The translations under genes and the position numbers were made by a program. From positions 1-64,000 of the forward strand of contig JAHZAY010000006.1 of assembly GCA_019423685.1 (NCBI GenBank): a DNA stretch of 64,000 bases, written 5' to 3'. Source of the stretch: Clostridiales bacterium (GTDB lineage: Bacteria; Bacillota; Clostridia; Oscillospirales; Ruminococcaceae). Shown here piece by piece: positions 52,268-60,557 of this stretch. Numbering within the stretch: position 1 is the stretch's first letter; each line of letters begins with the position of its first letter. A model generated the notes under the pieces. The model had not been told where the DNA came from and ran no database searches. It saw nothing but the letters and a program-made list of their open reading frames with translations.

Positions 52268-53182
52268 TTGACACAGCAAAACGTGATGGGAAGGATAACA
52301 AAATCGCTGGGAGGCTTTTATTATGTGGCCGATCAGAACGATCAGGGCCGGGTCATCGAGTGCAGGGCGCGGGGTGTTTTCCGCAAACAGAACATCAAGC
52401 CCTGTGTCGGGGACTGGGTTTCGGTGGAGATGACCGACGAGGGCAAGGGATATGTGGTGCAGGTGCAGCCCCGCAAAAACAGCTTGGTGCGCCCGCCACT
52501 GGCCAATCTGGACCAGCTGGTATTGGTGGTGTCGATTGCCGATCCGGCGCCGAACACCTTCGTGCTGGATCAGCTGATTGCCATCGCTGAATATCAGAAG
52601 ATTGAGCCGGTCATCGTCATCACCAAATGTGACCTGGCCGACCCGGAGCCATTTGCGGATATTTACCGCAAGGCCGGCTTCACCGTCTGCCTGACCCGCA
52701 CCCTCGAACATCAGGGCATTGAGCAGGTGATGCAGGTGCTGCAAGGCAAAACCAGCGCCTTCTGTGGAAACTCCGGTGCAGGAAAATCGACGCTGCTCAA
52801 CGCCATCGACCCGAGACTTTCCCTGAGCACCGGCGACATCAGCCAAAAACTGGGTCGCGGCCGGCACACCACCCGCCATGTGGAGCTGTTCCAGCTGCCG
52901 CAAGGAGGGTATGTGGCCGATACACCGGGATTTTCGGCGGTGGATCTGGAAAAGTTTCAGCTCATCCTCAAGGATGAGCTTGCCGGATGCTTTCGGGAGA
53001 TGCGCCCCTTTGAGGACAAATGCCGCTTTACAGGCTGTTCACACACCAAGGAAAAGGGCTGTGCGGTGCTGCAGGCGGTTGCAGACGGAGAGATTGCCCA
53101 GAGCCGCCACCAAAGCTATGTCGCGCTATATGAGGCGGCAAAGAACATCAAGGAATGGGAGATAGGCAGGGATACAAAATGA
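52268..53182 (+). CDS. rsgA: Ribosome small-subunit GTPase RsgA
   Basis: A 304-residue circularly permuted GTPase that matures the 30S subunit. Order: OB domain (MGRITKSLGGFYYV), then TKCD (G4), CGNSGAGKSTLLNAI (G1), DTPGFS (G3), then a zinc finger with CRFTGCSHTKEKGCAV. TTG 52268 is chosen because GGAGGG lies nine bases before it; a longer frame from 52124 would begin inside the promoter and terminator. Confidence 0.95.
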   Translation: MTQQNVMGRITKSLGGFYYVADQNDQGRVIECRARGVFRKQNIKPCVGDWVSVEMTDEGKGYVVQVQPRKNSLVRPPLANLDQLVLVVSIADPAPNTFVLDQLIAIAEYQKIEPVIVITKCDLADPEPFADIYRKAGFTVCLTRTLEHQGIEQVMQVLQGKTSAFCGNSGAGKSTLLNAIDPRLSLSTGDISQKLGRGRHTTRHVELFQLPQGGYVADTPGFSAVDLEKFQLILKDELAGCFREMRPFEDKCRFTGCSHTKEKGCAVLQAVADGEIAQSRHQSYVALYEAAKNIKEWEIGRDTK

Positions 53183-53814
53183 GGCGCTGTGTGATTATCG
53201 GCGGTGGGGAACTGGAGGACATCCGGTTCACCCAAAGCCTGCTGCAAAAGGAAGACTTCATCATCTGCGCAGACCGCGGCTATGCGTACTGCGCTTCGAT
53301 GGGGCGCAAGCCGGACCTGATTTTGGGGGATTTTGACTCGTACAGCGGCAAGCTGCCCCAAAACTGTGAGGTGCTGCATTACCCAATTGAAAAGGACGAC
53401 ACCGACACCATGCTGGCGGTCAAGGAGTCGATCCGCCGCGGATTTGAGGATGTACTGCTGGTGGGGATGTTGGGCGGAAGGTTGGACCACACGCTGGCCA
53501 ACATTCAGACGGTGGTGTACTCGGTGCAGCACGGCCAGAGGGCGCGCATCATCGAAAAGGACTGCCGCATCACTGCCATCCGCTCCGGCCAGACCATCCA
53601 GATCCCCTATGTTCGGGGATTCCATTTCTCTGTATTTTGTCACAGCGATGAGGCCGAAGGCGTCACCATCGAACACGCAAAGTATGAGATCCGCAACGCC
53701 AAAATTACCAACGGTTTTCCCATCGGAGTCAGCAACTCCTTTGTGCCGGGAGAGGACGCCGTGGTCGGTGTGCAGAAGGGAATTTTGGTGATTGTTTCGA
53801 ACGTCGGCAAATAG
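53179..53814 (+). CDS. thiN: Thiamine pyrophosphokinase
   Basis: A 211-residue enzyme that makes thiamine diphosphate from thiamine and ATP. ICADRGYAYCASMGRKPDLI, GDFDS, EKDDTDTMLAV and LGGRLDHTLANI are diagnostic. The C-terminal TPK_B1 domain binds thiamine. ATG 53179 overlaps the rsgA stop. The rpe gene, which lies between them in Bacillus, is absent here. Confidence 0.95.
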   Translation: MRRCVIIGGGELEDIRFTQSLLQKEDFIICADRGYAYCASMGRKPDLILGDFDSYSGKLPQNCEVLHYPIEKDDTDTMLAVKESIRRGFEDVLLVGMLGGRLDHTLANIQTVVYSVQHGQRARIIEKDCRITAIRSGQTIQIPYVRGFHFSVFCHSDEAEGVTIEHAKYEIRNAKITNGFPIGVSNSFVPGEDAVVGVQKGILVIVSNVGK

Positions 53815-53832
53815 AAAAGGGGGAAAAGACGA

Positions 53833-53860
53833 ACCAAACGGGGCCTTTTGGCATAGGATA
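53833..53860 (+). promoter_or_regulatory. Candidate sporulation (mother-cell sigma) promoter for spoVM
   Basis: AC (53833-53834), a 17-bp gap, then CATAGGATA (53852-53860) match the pattern AC-N16/17-CATANNNTA of late mother-cell sigma promoters. This is a short pattern and could be chance. Confidence 0.35.
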
Positions 53861-53910
53861 CAGCAAAGGGCCGCCCAAAGGCGGTACCGTCTCAAAGGAG
53901 GTAACCCGAT

Positions 53911-53991
53911 ATGAAGGTAGTCGTCATTAAGAGCCCAAAGTTTCTTTCCGGCATTCTGCGTTTGATCTTTAAAATACATAAAGAGGACTAA
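53911..53991 (+). CDS. spoVM: Stage V sporulation protein M
   Basis: A 26-residue peptide MKVVVIKSPKFLSGILRLIF followed by KIHKED. It matches Bacillus SpoVM (also 26 residues) in length, in the IK-PKFL-GI core and in the amphipathic helix with basic C-terminus. SpoVM binds the convex surface of the forespore and recruits SpoIVA for coat assembly. AAAGGAGG lies just before the ATG. Its position right after thiN is the same as in Bacillus. Confidence 0.93.
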   Translation: MKVVVIKSPKFLSGILRLIFKIHKED

Positions 53992-54008
53992 CAGAAAGGA
54001 CAAAAAAT

Positions 54009-54962
54009 ATGAACTGGACAGAAGTGAAAATCTACACCACCACCGAGGGGATCGACCCGTTGACCGGCAATATGCTGGATTTGGGGCTGCAGGGATTTAT
54101 GATCGAGGACGCGCAGGATTTTGAAGAATTTTTGCACGACACGACGCCGCACTGGGACTATGTGGACCAGGCGGTGATGGACAAGATGAAAAATTGTGAG
54201 AGCTGCGTCACCATCTATGTGGCAAACAATCCACAGGGTATGGAGGAACTGGCGCAGGTGCGCGAGATTTTGGCGCGCTTAAAGTCGCAGGACCCGCAGG
54301 GCCGGTACGGCCGTCTGGAACTGGAACTGCACAACGTCAACGAGGAGGACTGGTCCAACGCCTGGAAGAAGTACTACCACCCTGTGCGGGTAGGAAAGCA
54401 TCTGGTCGTATGCCCTTCCTGGGAGGACTATGCGCGCCAGCCGGACGATGTAGTGCTGATCCTCAATCCGGGTATGGCGTTTGGAACCGGCACCCACGAC
54501 ACCACCCGCCTGTGCATGGAACTGCTGGAAAAGTACCTCACCCCGCAGGACAATGTCCTGGATGTGGGCTGCGGCAGCGGCATTTTGGCGATCACAGCGG
54601 CCTTGCTGGGAGCCAAAAGCATCATAGGCTGTGACATCGACGAGGTAGCGGTGAAGGTTGCCGGTGAAAATGCCGCGCTAAACCATGTGGAGGACCGCAT
54701 CTCCTTCCATAAGGGAGATTTGACTAGCCAGGTGGAGGGCAGCTTCCAGATCATCTGCGCCAACATCGTCGCCGACGTCATCATCCGTCTGAGCGAGGAT
54801 GCCGGCCGTTACCTGGCACAGGGCGGCATCTTCATCGTCTCGGGCATCATTGATTCCCGCGAACAGGATGTGCTGGATGCGCTCGATCGCAACGGCTTTG
54901 CCGTCATCGAGCGCCGCACCTCCGGCGGATGGGTTGCCCTGGCCTGCAAGGCAAAAGCATAA
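54009..54962 (+). CDS. prmA: Ribosomal protein L11 methyltransferase PrmA
   Basis: A 317-residue SAM enzyme that methylates L11. The N-terminal substrate domain has WSNAWKKYYHPVRVG. GMAFGTGTHDTTRLCMELLE, VLDVGCGSGILAITAALLGA and ANIVADVII are the hallmark motifs. It starts 17 bp after spoVM with AGAAAGGA upstream. Confidence 0.95.
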   Translation: MNWTEVKIYTTTEGIDPLTGNMLDLGLQGFMIEDAQDFEEFLHDTTPHWDYVDQAVMDKMKNCESCVTIYVANNPQGMEELAQVREILARLKSQDPQGRYGRLELELHNVNEEDWSNAWKKYYHPVRVGKHLVVCPSWEDYARQPDDVVLILNPGMAFGTGTHDTTRLCMELLEKYLTPQDNVLDVGCGSGILAITAALLGAKSIIGCDIDEVAVKVAGENAALNHVEDRISFHKGDLTSQVEGSFQIICANIVADVIIRLSEDAGRYLAQGGIFIVSGIIDSREQDVLDALDRNGFAVIERRTSGGWVALACKAKA

Positions 54963-54977
54963 AATGGGGGAGCGAAT

Positions 54978-55709
54978 ATGCCCAGATTTTTTACGCAGGA
55001 TATAGACCGTACAGGCGGACGGATCACCGGGGACGACGCCAAACACATTGCCAAAGTCCTTCGGATGAAGGTGGGGCAGGCACTGACCGTTTGTGACACA
55101 AAAGGATACGACTATGATTGTATGATAGAGGCAATTGGCGACGGGCTGGTGCAGCTGAAGGTCTGCGCAGTGCGCGAAAATCAAAGCGAGCCGAGCGTGC
55201 AGGTGCACCTCTATCAGGCCTGTCCAAAGGCGGACAAGCTGGAAACCATCGTACAGAAGGCGGTGGAACTGGGCGCAGCGAGCGTCACACCGGTGATGAC
55301 CCGCCGATGCGTCTCCCGCCCGGACCACAAGTCGATGGAAAAGAAGCTGGAGCGCTACAACCGCATTGCGCTGGAAGCGGCCAAGCAGTGCGGCAGAGGG
55401 GTTGTCCCTCCGGTACACCCGCTGCAGGAGCTTTTGCAGGCGCTCGAGCAGATGCAGCGCTTAGACTGCCCTATCCTCTTTTATGAGAATGCAACGGCGC
55501 CCTCCCGGCAGGTGATCGACGCTGTGCCCAAGGGCGGCTCGATCGGCGTGCTGATTGGGGCTGAGGGAGGATTTGATGAGGATGAGGTGGAGCTTGCAAA
55601 AGCGCACGGGTGCCACGTTCTGTCGCTCGGCAGGCGCATCTTGCGCTGCGAGACAGCGCCGCTGGCAGCGCTGTCGGTCATCATGTTTGAAACTGGAAAC
55701 TTAGAGTAA
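54978..55709 (+). CDS. rsmE: 16S rRNA m3U1498 methyltransferase RsmE
   Basis: A 243-residue SPOUT methyltransferase. ACPKADKLETIVQKAVELG and IGAEGGFDEDEVELA form the SAM-binding knot, and ILRCETAPLAAL is conserved. GGGGGAG precedes the ATG. The order prmA-rsmE is conserved widely. Confidence 0.95.
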   Translation: MPRFFTQDIDRTGGRITGDDAKHIAKVLRMKVGQALTVCDTKGYDYDCMIEAIGDGLVQLKVCAVRENQSEPSVQVHLYQACPKADKLETIVQKAVELGAASVTPVMTRRCVSRPDHKSMEKKLERYNRIALEAAKQCGRGVVPPVHPLQELLQALEQMQRLDCPILFYENATAPSRQVIDAVPKGGSIGVLIGAEGGFDEDEVELAKAHGCHVLSLGRRILRCETAPLAALSVIMFETGNLE

Positions 55710-55733
55710 GGGCACAAAGGGAGGAAACAGGAA

Positions 55734-56591
55734 ATGAGCGCAAAGATGATTGCGACCGTTGTGCTGATCGTACTGCTGTGTGCAGGTACCGTTGCGGGTG
55801 TCCTTTGGGCAAACCGCACCGAGGACCCCCAGCAGCAACAGACACAGGAAAAGACCAGTCAGGAGCAGCCGGAACCGGTACCTGGACAGTCCACAGAAAC
55901 TTCTCAGCAGGAGCAGCCCAGCGAAGAAGAGCAGGAGCATGAGCGCCTTGCAGCAGAATTTGCCCAGGAGAAGGAGGAGTACTACCTTCTGTTGGCAAAC
56001 ACCGAGCACCCCTTGCCTGAGGACTGGACGGTCCAGACCGAAGAGGTACAGAATGGCTACGAGATGGATGCGCGGGTTGCGCCGGCGATGAGGGAGATGA
56101 TAGAGGCAGCGGCGGAAGATGGGGTAGAGCTGATGATCTGTTCGGCCTACCGTTCTGTCGAAAAGCAGCAGAGTCTGTTTGACGCCTCGGTGCAAAACTA
56201 TATGGCACAGGGCATGACCGAGGAGGAAGCGACCGAAAAAACGGCCACCGAAACGGCGATCCCGGGCACCAGCGAGCACCAAACGGGACTTTCTGCGGAT
56301 ATCGTCACCCCGACCTATCAGACGCTGGACGAGGGCTTTGCAGATACCGACGCGGGCAAATGGCTCAGCGAGCACGCTGCGGAATATGGCTTTGTCCTGC
56401 GCTATCCAAAGGACAAGCAGGACATCACCGGCATTATCTATGAGTCGTGGCATTACCGCTTTGTCGGCAAGACCCACGCTAAGCTCATGAAGGAGAGCGG
56501 AATGTGCCTGGAGGAGTACCTGGCGCAGGAGGTGCCGGAGGGTTACACTGGCATTACAGACCCGTATGCCGACTTCCAAGAGGCCGAATAA
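55734..56591 (+). CDS. M15B (VanY-type) D-alanyl-D-alanine carboxypeptidase
   Basis: A 285-residue protein with an N-terminal signal anchor (residues 5-25), a Gln/Glu/Ser linker to about residue 75, then a zinc carboxypeptidase domain. Motifs are ICSAYRSVEKQQ, GTSEHQTGLSADIV (zinc His and Asp) and ESWHYRFVG (HxH-type end). It trims D-Ala from peptidoglycan stems on the outer face. No vancomycin-resistance genes are adjacent, so a housekeeping wall function is likely. It follows rsmE by 24 bp. Confidence 0.9.
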   Translation: MSAKMIATVVLIVLLCAGTVAGVLWANRTEDPQQQQTQEKTSQEQPEPVPGQSTETSQQEQPSEEEQEHERLAAEFAQEKEEYYLLLANTEHPLPEDWTVQTEEVQNGYEMDARVAPAMREMIEAAAEDGVELMICSAYRSVEKQQSLFDASVQNYMAQGMTEEEATEKTATETAIPGTSEHQTGLSADIVTPTYQTLDEGFADTDAGKWLSEHAAEYGFVLRYPKDKQDITGIIYESWHYRFVGKTHAKLMKESGMCLEEYLAQEVPEGYTGITDPYADFQEAE

Positions 56592-56610
56592 CACAAAAAG
56601 GGGGGACAGC

Positions 56611-57186
56611 ATGGGAAGAAAAGGCAGCAGAGCGCGGCAAATGTTTGAGAGCGGCTGCGTGCAGTTGATCTTTTTGCTGTCCGCGCTGCTCATCCTGCTG
56701 CTGGGAATCCGGGCAGCGGCAGGCACCATTGCGCTTGCCCGGGCCGAGCGCATCGAGATCATCAACAACCTTGTCGAGGGATTGAGTGAGAGCGAGAAGC
56801 TGACCCATCAGAGCAAAAAGGTACAGACGGTGGTCTATGAGTATGTGGAGGCGCTGCTGCGCGCGGTTGCGGGCTTTGAGTTTGTCCCGCGCAACGACTT
56901 TACTGTTTTGGCGCAGATTCTCAATACCCTGCCGGAGGAGACCGAAGTGCTCTCCTTTGTCTATCATGGGCGAGACCTGACCGTTCGCACGGCACAGCCC
57001 TCCGCCTCACAGGTCTTGGAGATGGTGGGGAAGCTCAAAGCCCGCCCCAAAATTGAAGAGGAGTATGAGAATGTGGTCTACAGCTATTACATTGCACAAA
57101 ATGGGCAGTGCATCGCAGAAGTAACACTCGTGGCGCGCCGCTACGACGAACAAGACCTTGTACAGGATTTGCTGCCGGCAGAGTAA
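56611..57186 (+). CDS. PilN-like single-pass membrane protein
   Basis: A 191-residue protein with a short basic N-terminus, one membrane helix (about residues 16-38, VQLIFLLSALLILLLGIRAA), a coiled stretch and a C-terminal domain. The segment LAQILNTLPEETEVLSFVYH with DLTVRT resembles the fold of PilN/GspL assembly proteins. No PilM, PilO or secretion ATPase is nearby. AAAGGGGGGAC lies upstream. Its function is unknown; it may act with the preceding carboxypeptidase at the wall. Confidence 0.5.
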   Translation: MGRKGSRARQMFESGCVQLIFLLSALLILLLGIRAAAGTIALARAERIEIINNLVEGLSESEKLTHQSKKVQTVVYEYVEALLRAVAGFEFVPRNDFTVLAQILNTLPEETEVLSFVYHGRDLTVRTAQPSASQVLEMVGKLKARPKIEEEYENVVYSYYIAQNGQCIAEVTLVARRYDEQDLVQDLLPAE

Positions 57187-57203
57187 CTTTACCAATTTGC
57201 CTC

Positions 57204-57232
57204 TTGACATTTTCCAACAGAATGATTATCAT
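57204..57232 (+). promoter_or_regulatory. Promoter of the T-box/leuA transcript
   Basis: TTGACA (57204-57209) and TATCAT (57227-57232) are 17 bp apart. Confidence 0.85.
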
Positions 57233-57238
57233 AGAACT

Positions 57239-57507
57239 AATTTCATACCAAAACAGCAATGAACAGGAAAAGTAGGTGAGGAGTCGTCCCCTTCAGAGAG
57301 CTGCCGGTAGGTGTGAGGCAGTGGAGGCGTCCCCATCAAAATCACCTGGGAGCTCTGCCCCGAAAGGATGATCCCCGGTAGGCGGCAGCGGAAGACCCCT
57401 CCGTTATCCGGGGTTGAGTGCGCGCGTCGCGCGAATCAGGGTGGTACCGCGGAAGTTACGGCCTTTCGTCTCTGAAAATCAGGGGCGAAGGGCCGTTTTT
57501 CTTTCCC
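57239..57507 (+). promoter_or_regulatory. T-box leader (tRNA-sensing riboswitch)
   Basis: The T-box core AGGGTGGTACCGCGG (57439-57453) is followed by a terminator whose arms are ACGGCCTTTCGTCTCTG and CAGGGGCGAAGGGCCGT plus T-run. Upstream is a Stem I with AGTA, AGAGAGCTGCCGGT and a GGTGTGAGGCAG apical segment. The likely specifier, in AAAATCACCTGGGAGC (about 57339-57354), reads ATC (Ile) by alignment to known leaders; the downstream gene is for leucine, so this needs folding to confirm. UGGT in the T-box fits an A discriminator. Confidence 0.9.
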
Positions 57508-57525
57508 CACGAAAGGATGGTACAG

Positions 57526-59223
57526 ATGAAAAACGCCCAGAAGTATACCCGCAACTACTTTGCTCCACCTGTTCAGCAATATCATTGGAGTCAGAAAGAA
57601 TACATTACCACGGCGCCGCAATGGTGCAGCGTCGATCTGCGCGACGGCAACCAGGCGCTGGTAGTGCCGATGGATTTGGACAAAAAGCTCACCTTCTTTT
57701 CGCTTTTGTGCAAGATTGGCTTTAAAGAGATTGAAGTCGGGTTCCCCGCCGCCTCCGATACAGAATATCAGTTTTTGCGCGCCCTGATTGAACGCAACCT
57801 GATTCCCGAGGACGTTACCATCCAGGTCATCACCCCGGCCAGAGAACCGATTATCCGCCGCACCTTTGAAGCCTTGTCCGGCTGCAAACGGGCTGTTGTA
57901 CATCTATACAACCCCACTTCGGCAGTGCAGCGCGAGCAGGTGTTCCACAAATCCCGCGAAGAGATTGTGGAAATTGCCCTGACTGGTGTGCGCGCCATCG
58001 CCGAGAATGCAAAAAAGGCAAAGTGTCAGATTCAGCTGGAATATACCCCCGAGAGCTTTACCGCGACCGAACCGGACTTTGCCCTGCAAATCTGCGACGC
58101 CGTCACGGGGGAGTGGAAAAAGCACAGCCAGCAGCCGGTTATTCTCAACCTTGCCTCCACCATGTCCCTCTCCTTGCCGCATATCTATGCCAATCAGATC
58201 GAGTATATGGACACCCACCTGCAAAACCGGGATCATGTCATCCTCTCGCTGCACCCGCACAACGACCGCGGCAGCGCCGTGGCAGAGGCAGAGCTGGGCC
58301 TGCTTGCCGGCGGCCAGCGGGTGGAGGGCACTCTGTTTGGCAACGGCGAGCGCACCGGCAATGTGGATCTGGTCACCTTGGCGCTCAACCTTTATTCTCA
58401 CGGAGTAGACCCGGGATTGGATTTCTCCCATCTGCCCCAGGTGGCGCGGGTCTACGAGGATTGCACCGGCATGCTTGTCCCGCCGCGCCACCCGTATGGA
58501 GGGCGGCTGGTCTTTGCCGCCTTTTCCGGTTCTCACCAGGACGCCATCGCCAAGGGATTGAGCTGGCGCAAACAGCATCCGGAAGCGCACTGGAATGTCC
58601 CCTATCTGGCAGTGGACCCGGAGGATGTCGGCCGCAGCTATGAAAACGACGTCATCCGCATCAATTCCCAGTCTGGAAAGGGCGGCATCGGTTACCTCAT
58701 GGAGCACCGCTACGACATCAATATGCCAAAGGCGATGCGGCAGGACTTTGGCTACATCGTCAAGGGCATCTCGGACCACCAGAATCGGGAACTGTCTTCG
58801 GACGAGGTGCATCAAATTTTTATCGACACCTACGTCAACCTCAAGTCTCCCATTCAACTCGACGACTTCTACTTCATGCGCAAAAATCAGTACTACACCA
58901 CCGTATCCCTGATGATGGACGGAAAGCAATTTGAACTGACCGGGAAGGGCATCGGCCGCTTCGACGCGGTGAGCAACGCGCTGCGCAGCGGCCTGAACAT
59001 CCGATTCCACGACATTGTCTATCAGGAGCATTCGTTGGAACGCGGTTCCACCTCCCGTGCGATCGCCTATGTAGGGATCACAGCCGATTCCGGAAAGACC
59101 TTCTGGGGCAGCGGCATCCACACCGATATTGCTTCTGCCTCCATCTATGCGCTGTTCAGTGCGGTCAATCGGATGTTGCTTGCCGGTGACAACACAAGCG
59201 CTGCAAATAGTGAAAAAGAGTAA
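57526..59223 (+). CDS. leuA: 2-isopropylmalate synthase (long, yeast-type)
   Basis: A 565-residue enzyme, first step of leucine synthesis from 2-oxoisovalerate and acetyl-CoA. The catalytic start WCSVDLRDGNQALV, EVGFPAASDTEY, and the metal site HPHNDRGSAVAEAELG with GTLFGNGERTGNVDLV are clear. The C-terminal LeuA dimer/regulatory domain follows (about 430-565). The sequence belongs to the longer LeuA subtype. ATG 57526 is chosen because GAAAGGA precedes it by eight bases. It is under T-box control and stands alone without other leu or ilv genes. Confidence 0.9.
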   Translation: MKNAQKYTRNYFAPPVQQYHWSQKEYITTAPQWCSVDLRDGNQALVVPMDLDKKLTFFSLLCKIGFKEIEVGFPAASDTEYQFLRALIERNLIPEDVTIQVITPAREPIIRRTFEALSGCKRAVVHLYNPTSAVQREQVFHKSREEIVEIALTGVRAIAENAKKAKCQIQLEYTPESFTATEPDFALQICDAVTGEWKKHSQQPVILNLASTMSLSLPHIYANQIEYMDTHLQNRDHVILSLHPHNDRGSAVAEAELGLLAGGQRVEGTLFGNGERTGNVDLVTLALNLYSHGVDPGLDFSHLPQVARVYEDCTGMLVPPRHPYGGRLVFAAFSGSHQDAIAKGLSWRKQHPEAHWNVPYLAVDPEDVGRSYENDVIRINSQSGKGGIGYLMEHRYDINMPKAMRQDFGYIVKGISDHQNRELSSDEVHQIFIDTYVNLKSPIQLDDFYFMRKNQYYTTVSLMMDGKQFELTGKGIGRFDAVSNALRSGLNIRFHDIVYQEHSLERGSTSRAIAYVGITADSGKTFWGSGIHTDIASASIYALFSAVNRMLLAGDNTSAANSEKE

Positions 59224-59260
59224 AAAAATAGGAGCACCAAAAGGTGCTCCTATTTTTTTA
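59223..59260. terminator. Bidirectional terminator between leuA and potD
   Basis: AAAAAATAGGAGCACC and GGTGCTCCTATTTTTT form a perfect 16-bp stem with a four-base loop. Confidence 0.9.
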
Positions 59261-59281
59261 TTGCTCTACCCGTAAAGGAAA

Positions 59282-60556
59282 CTAGAAATCTTTATGTTGG
59301 TATTCGTAGCTAAAGCGTTCGCGCCGGCGCCGGCGGTTGCGCTTCATGATGGTGATGCCGATGGAGAGGGCCAGGGCGCACAACAAAAACAGCGGCATGC
59401 TCCAATAGCTGTAGCCAGCATCGGCACTCATAATATCTGTCCAGAGCTGGTCGAGATACAGGTTGGTGTCGTCCGAGAGGTTGACATAGACCTGTGTGTT
59501 TTCCAGAATCTCATCGCTGGGGTAGATGATGGGGTTGTTGCGGGTCTCTTCGTCCAGCAGTTCCAGCGCCGCATCGTTTGGGGTGGAATACTGGATGTAC
59601 TCGATGTTGGCCGCTGCAATTTCCGGCTCGTTTAAGAAGTTGATATACATCTCGGAGGCGAGCTTTTTCAGGCGGCTTTCTTCGGTGTCCTCCTTAATTT
59701 TAGGGATACACATGGCGTCGAAGAACAGGTTGGTTCCCTCTTTGGGGATGACAAACCGCAGGCTGTCGTTGACCGCCATCATGTTGACTGCGTCGCCCGC
59801 ATAGTAGGGGGCGATGGCGGCCTCGTTGCCCTGCATCTTATCAAAGATCTGGTCCATGACGTAGGCCTGTACCAGTGGCTTTTGCTCCTTGAGTTTGTCC
59901 GCAGTCCGATCCAGTTCCTCCTGATCCTCGGTGTTGATACTGTATCCTTCCAGCAGCTCAGCGATGGCGAAGGCGTCGCGGGAGTTGGAGAATTGCAGGA
60001 TCTGTTTGGCGTAGTTTGGGTCCCACATGATGTCCCAGCTGTCCGGGTCAAAGCCGAGCATGTCATAGTTGTAGATCAGACCCACTGTGCCCCAGGTATA
60101 GGGGACCGAATAGAGGTTTTCCGGGTCATAGGACGGATTTTTAAAGCGCTCGGAGATGTATTGAAAATTGGGGATGTTCTCAAAATCCAGCGGCTCCAGC
60201 ATATCCTCGGAGATCATGCGGGAAACCATGTAATCGGAAGGAAAGATGACGTCGTAGGTGGTACCGCCGCTCTTGAGTTTTGCATACAATGATTCGTTGG
60301 TATCAAATTGGGTGTAGTTGATGCGGATACCGGTCAGCTTCTCAAATTCGGCGTTGATATCCAGCGAGTCGTCGTCGCCGTTGGAGATATATTCGCCCCA
60401 GTTATAGACGTTGATGGTGACGTCCTTGTCCTTGAGCTGGGAGTAGTACTCCATATCAAAGCCGGAGCTTTCCGCTGCCAGGGCGCTGGTGCTCATCGGC
60501 AGTGCCAGTGCAGCGCACAGCAGCGGGGCGATGATCTTAGAGAGCAGTTTTTTCAT
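59282..60556 (-). CDS. potD: Spermidine/putrescine-binding protein PotD, C-terminally anchored
   Basis: A 424-residue periplasmic-type binding protein. A signal peptide ends near ALAAE (residue 28) and there is no lipobox cysteine. The mature part has INVYNWGEYIS, VIFPSDYMVSRM and VPYTWGTVGLIYNYD, typical of PotD. An extra C-terminal membrane helix (about 385-405, YWSMPLFLLCALALSIGITI) precedes RNRRRRRERF, so it is probably held in the membrane at its C-terminus. GGGGGA precedes the ATG inside the potC end. Confidence 0.9.
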   Translation of the reverse strand: MKKLLSKIIAPLLCAALALPMSTSALAAESSGFDMEYYSQLKDKDVTINVYNWGEYISNGDDDSLDINAEFEKLTGIRINYTQFDTNESLYAKLKSGGTTYDVIFPSDYMVSRMISEDMLEPLDFENIPNFQYISERFKNPSYDPENLYSVPYTWGTVGLIYNYDMLGFDPDSWDIMWDPNYAKQILQFSNSRDAFAIAELLEGYSINTEDQEELDRTADKLKEQKPLVQAYVMDQIFDKMQGNEAAIAPYYAGDAVNMMAVNDSLRFVIPKEGTNLFFDAMCIPKIKEDTEESRLKKLASEMYINFLNEPEIAAANIEYIQYSTPNDAALELLDEETRNNPIIYPSDEILENTQVYVNLSDDTNLYLDQLWTDIMSADAGYSYWSMPLFLLCALALSIGITIMKRNRRRRRERFSYEYQHKDF

Positions 60557-60557
60557 C

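Noticed and set aside
50294..52903. An 869-residue minus-strand frame opposite prkC and rsgA
   Set aside because: It spans two well-supported genes and a terminator on the plus strand and shows no coherent domain; it is an antisense shadow.
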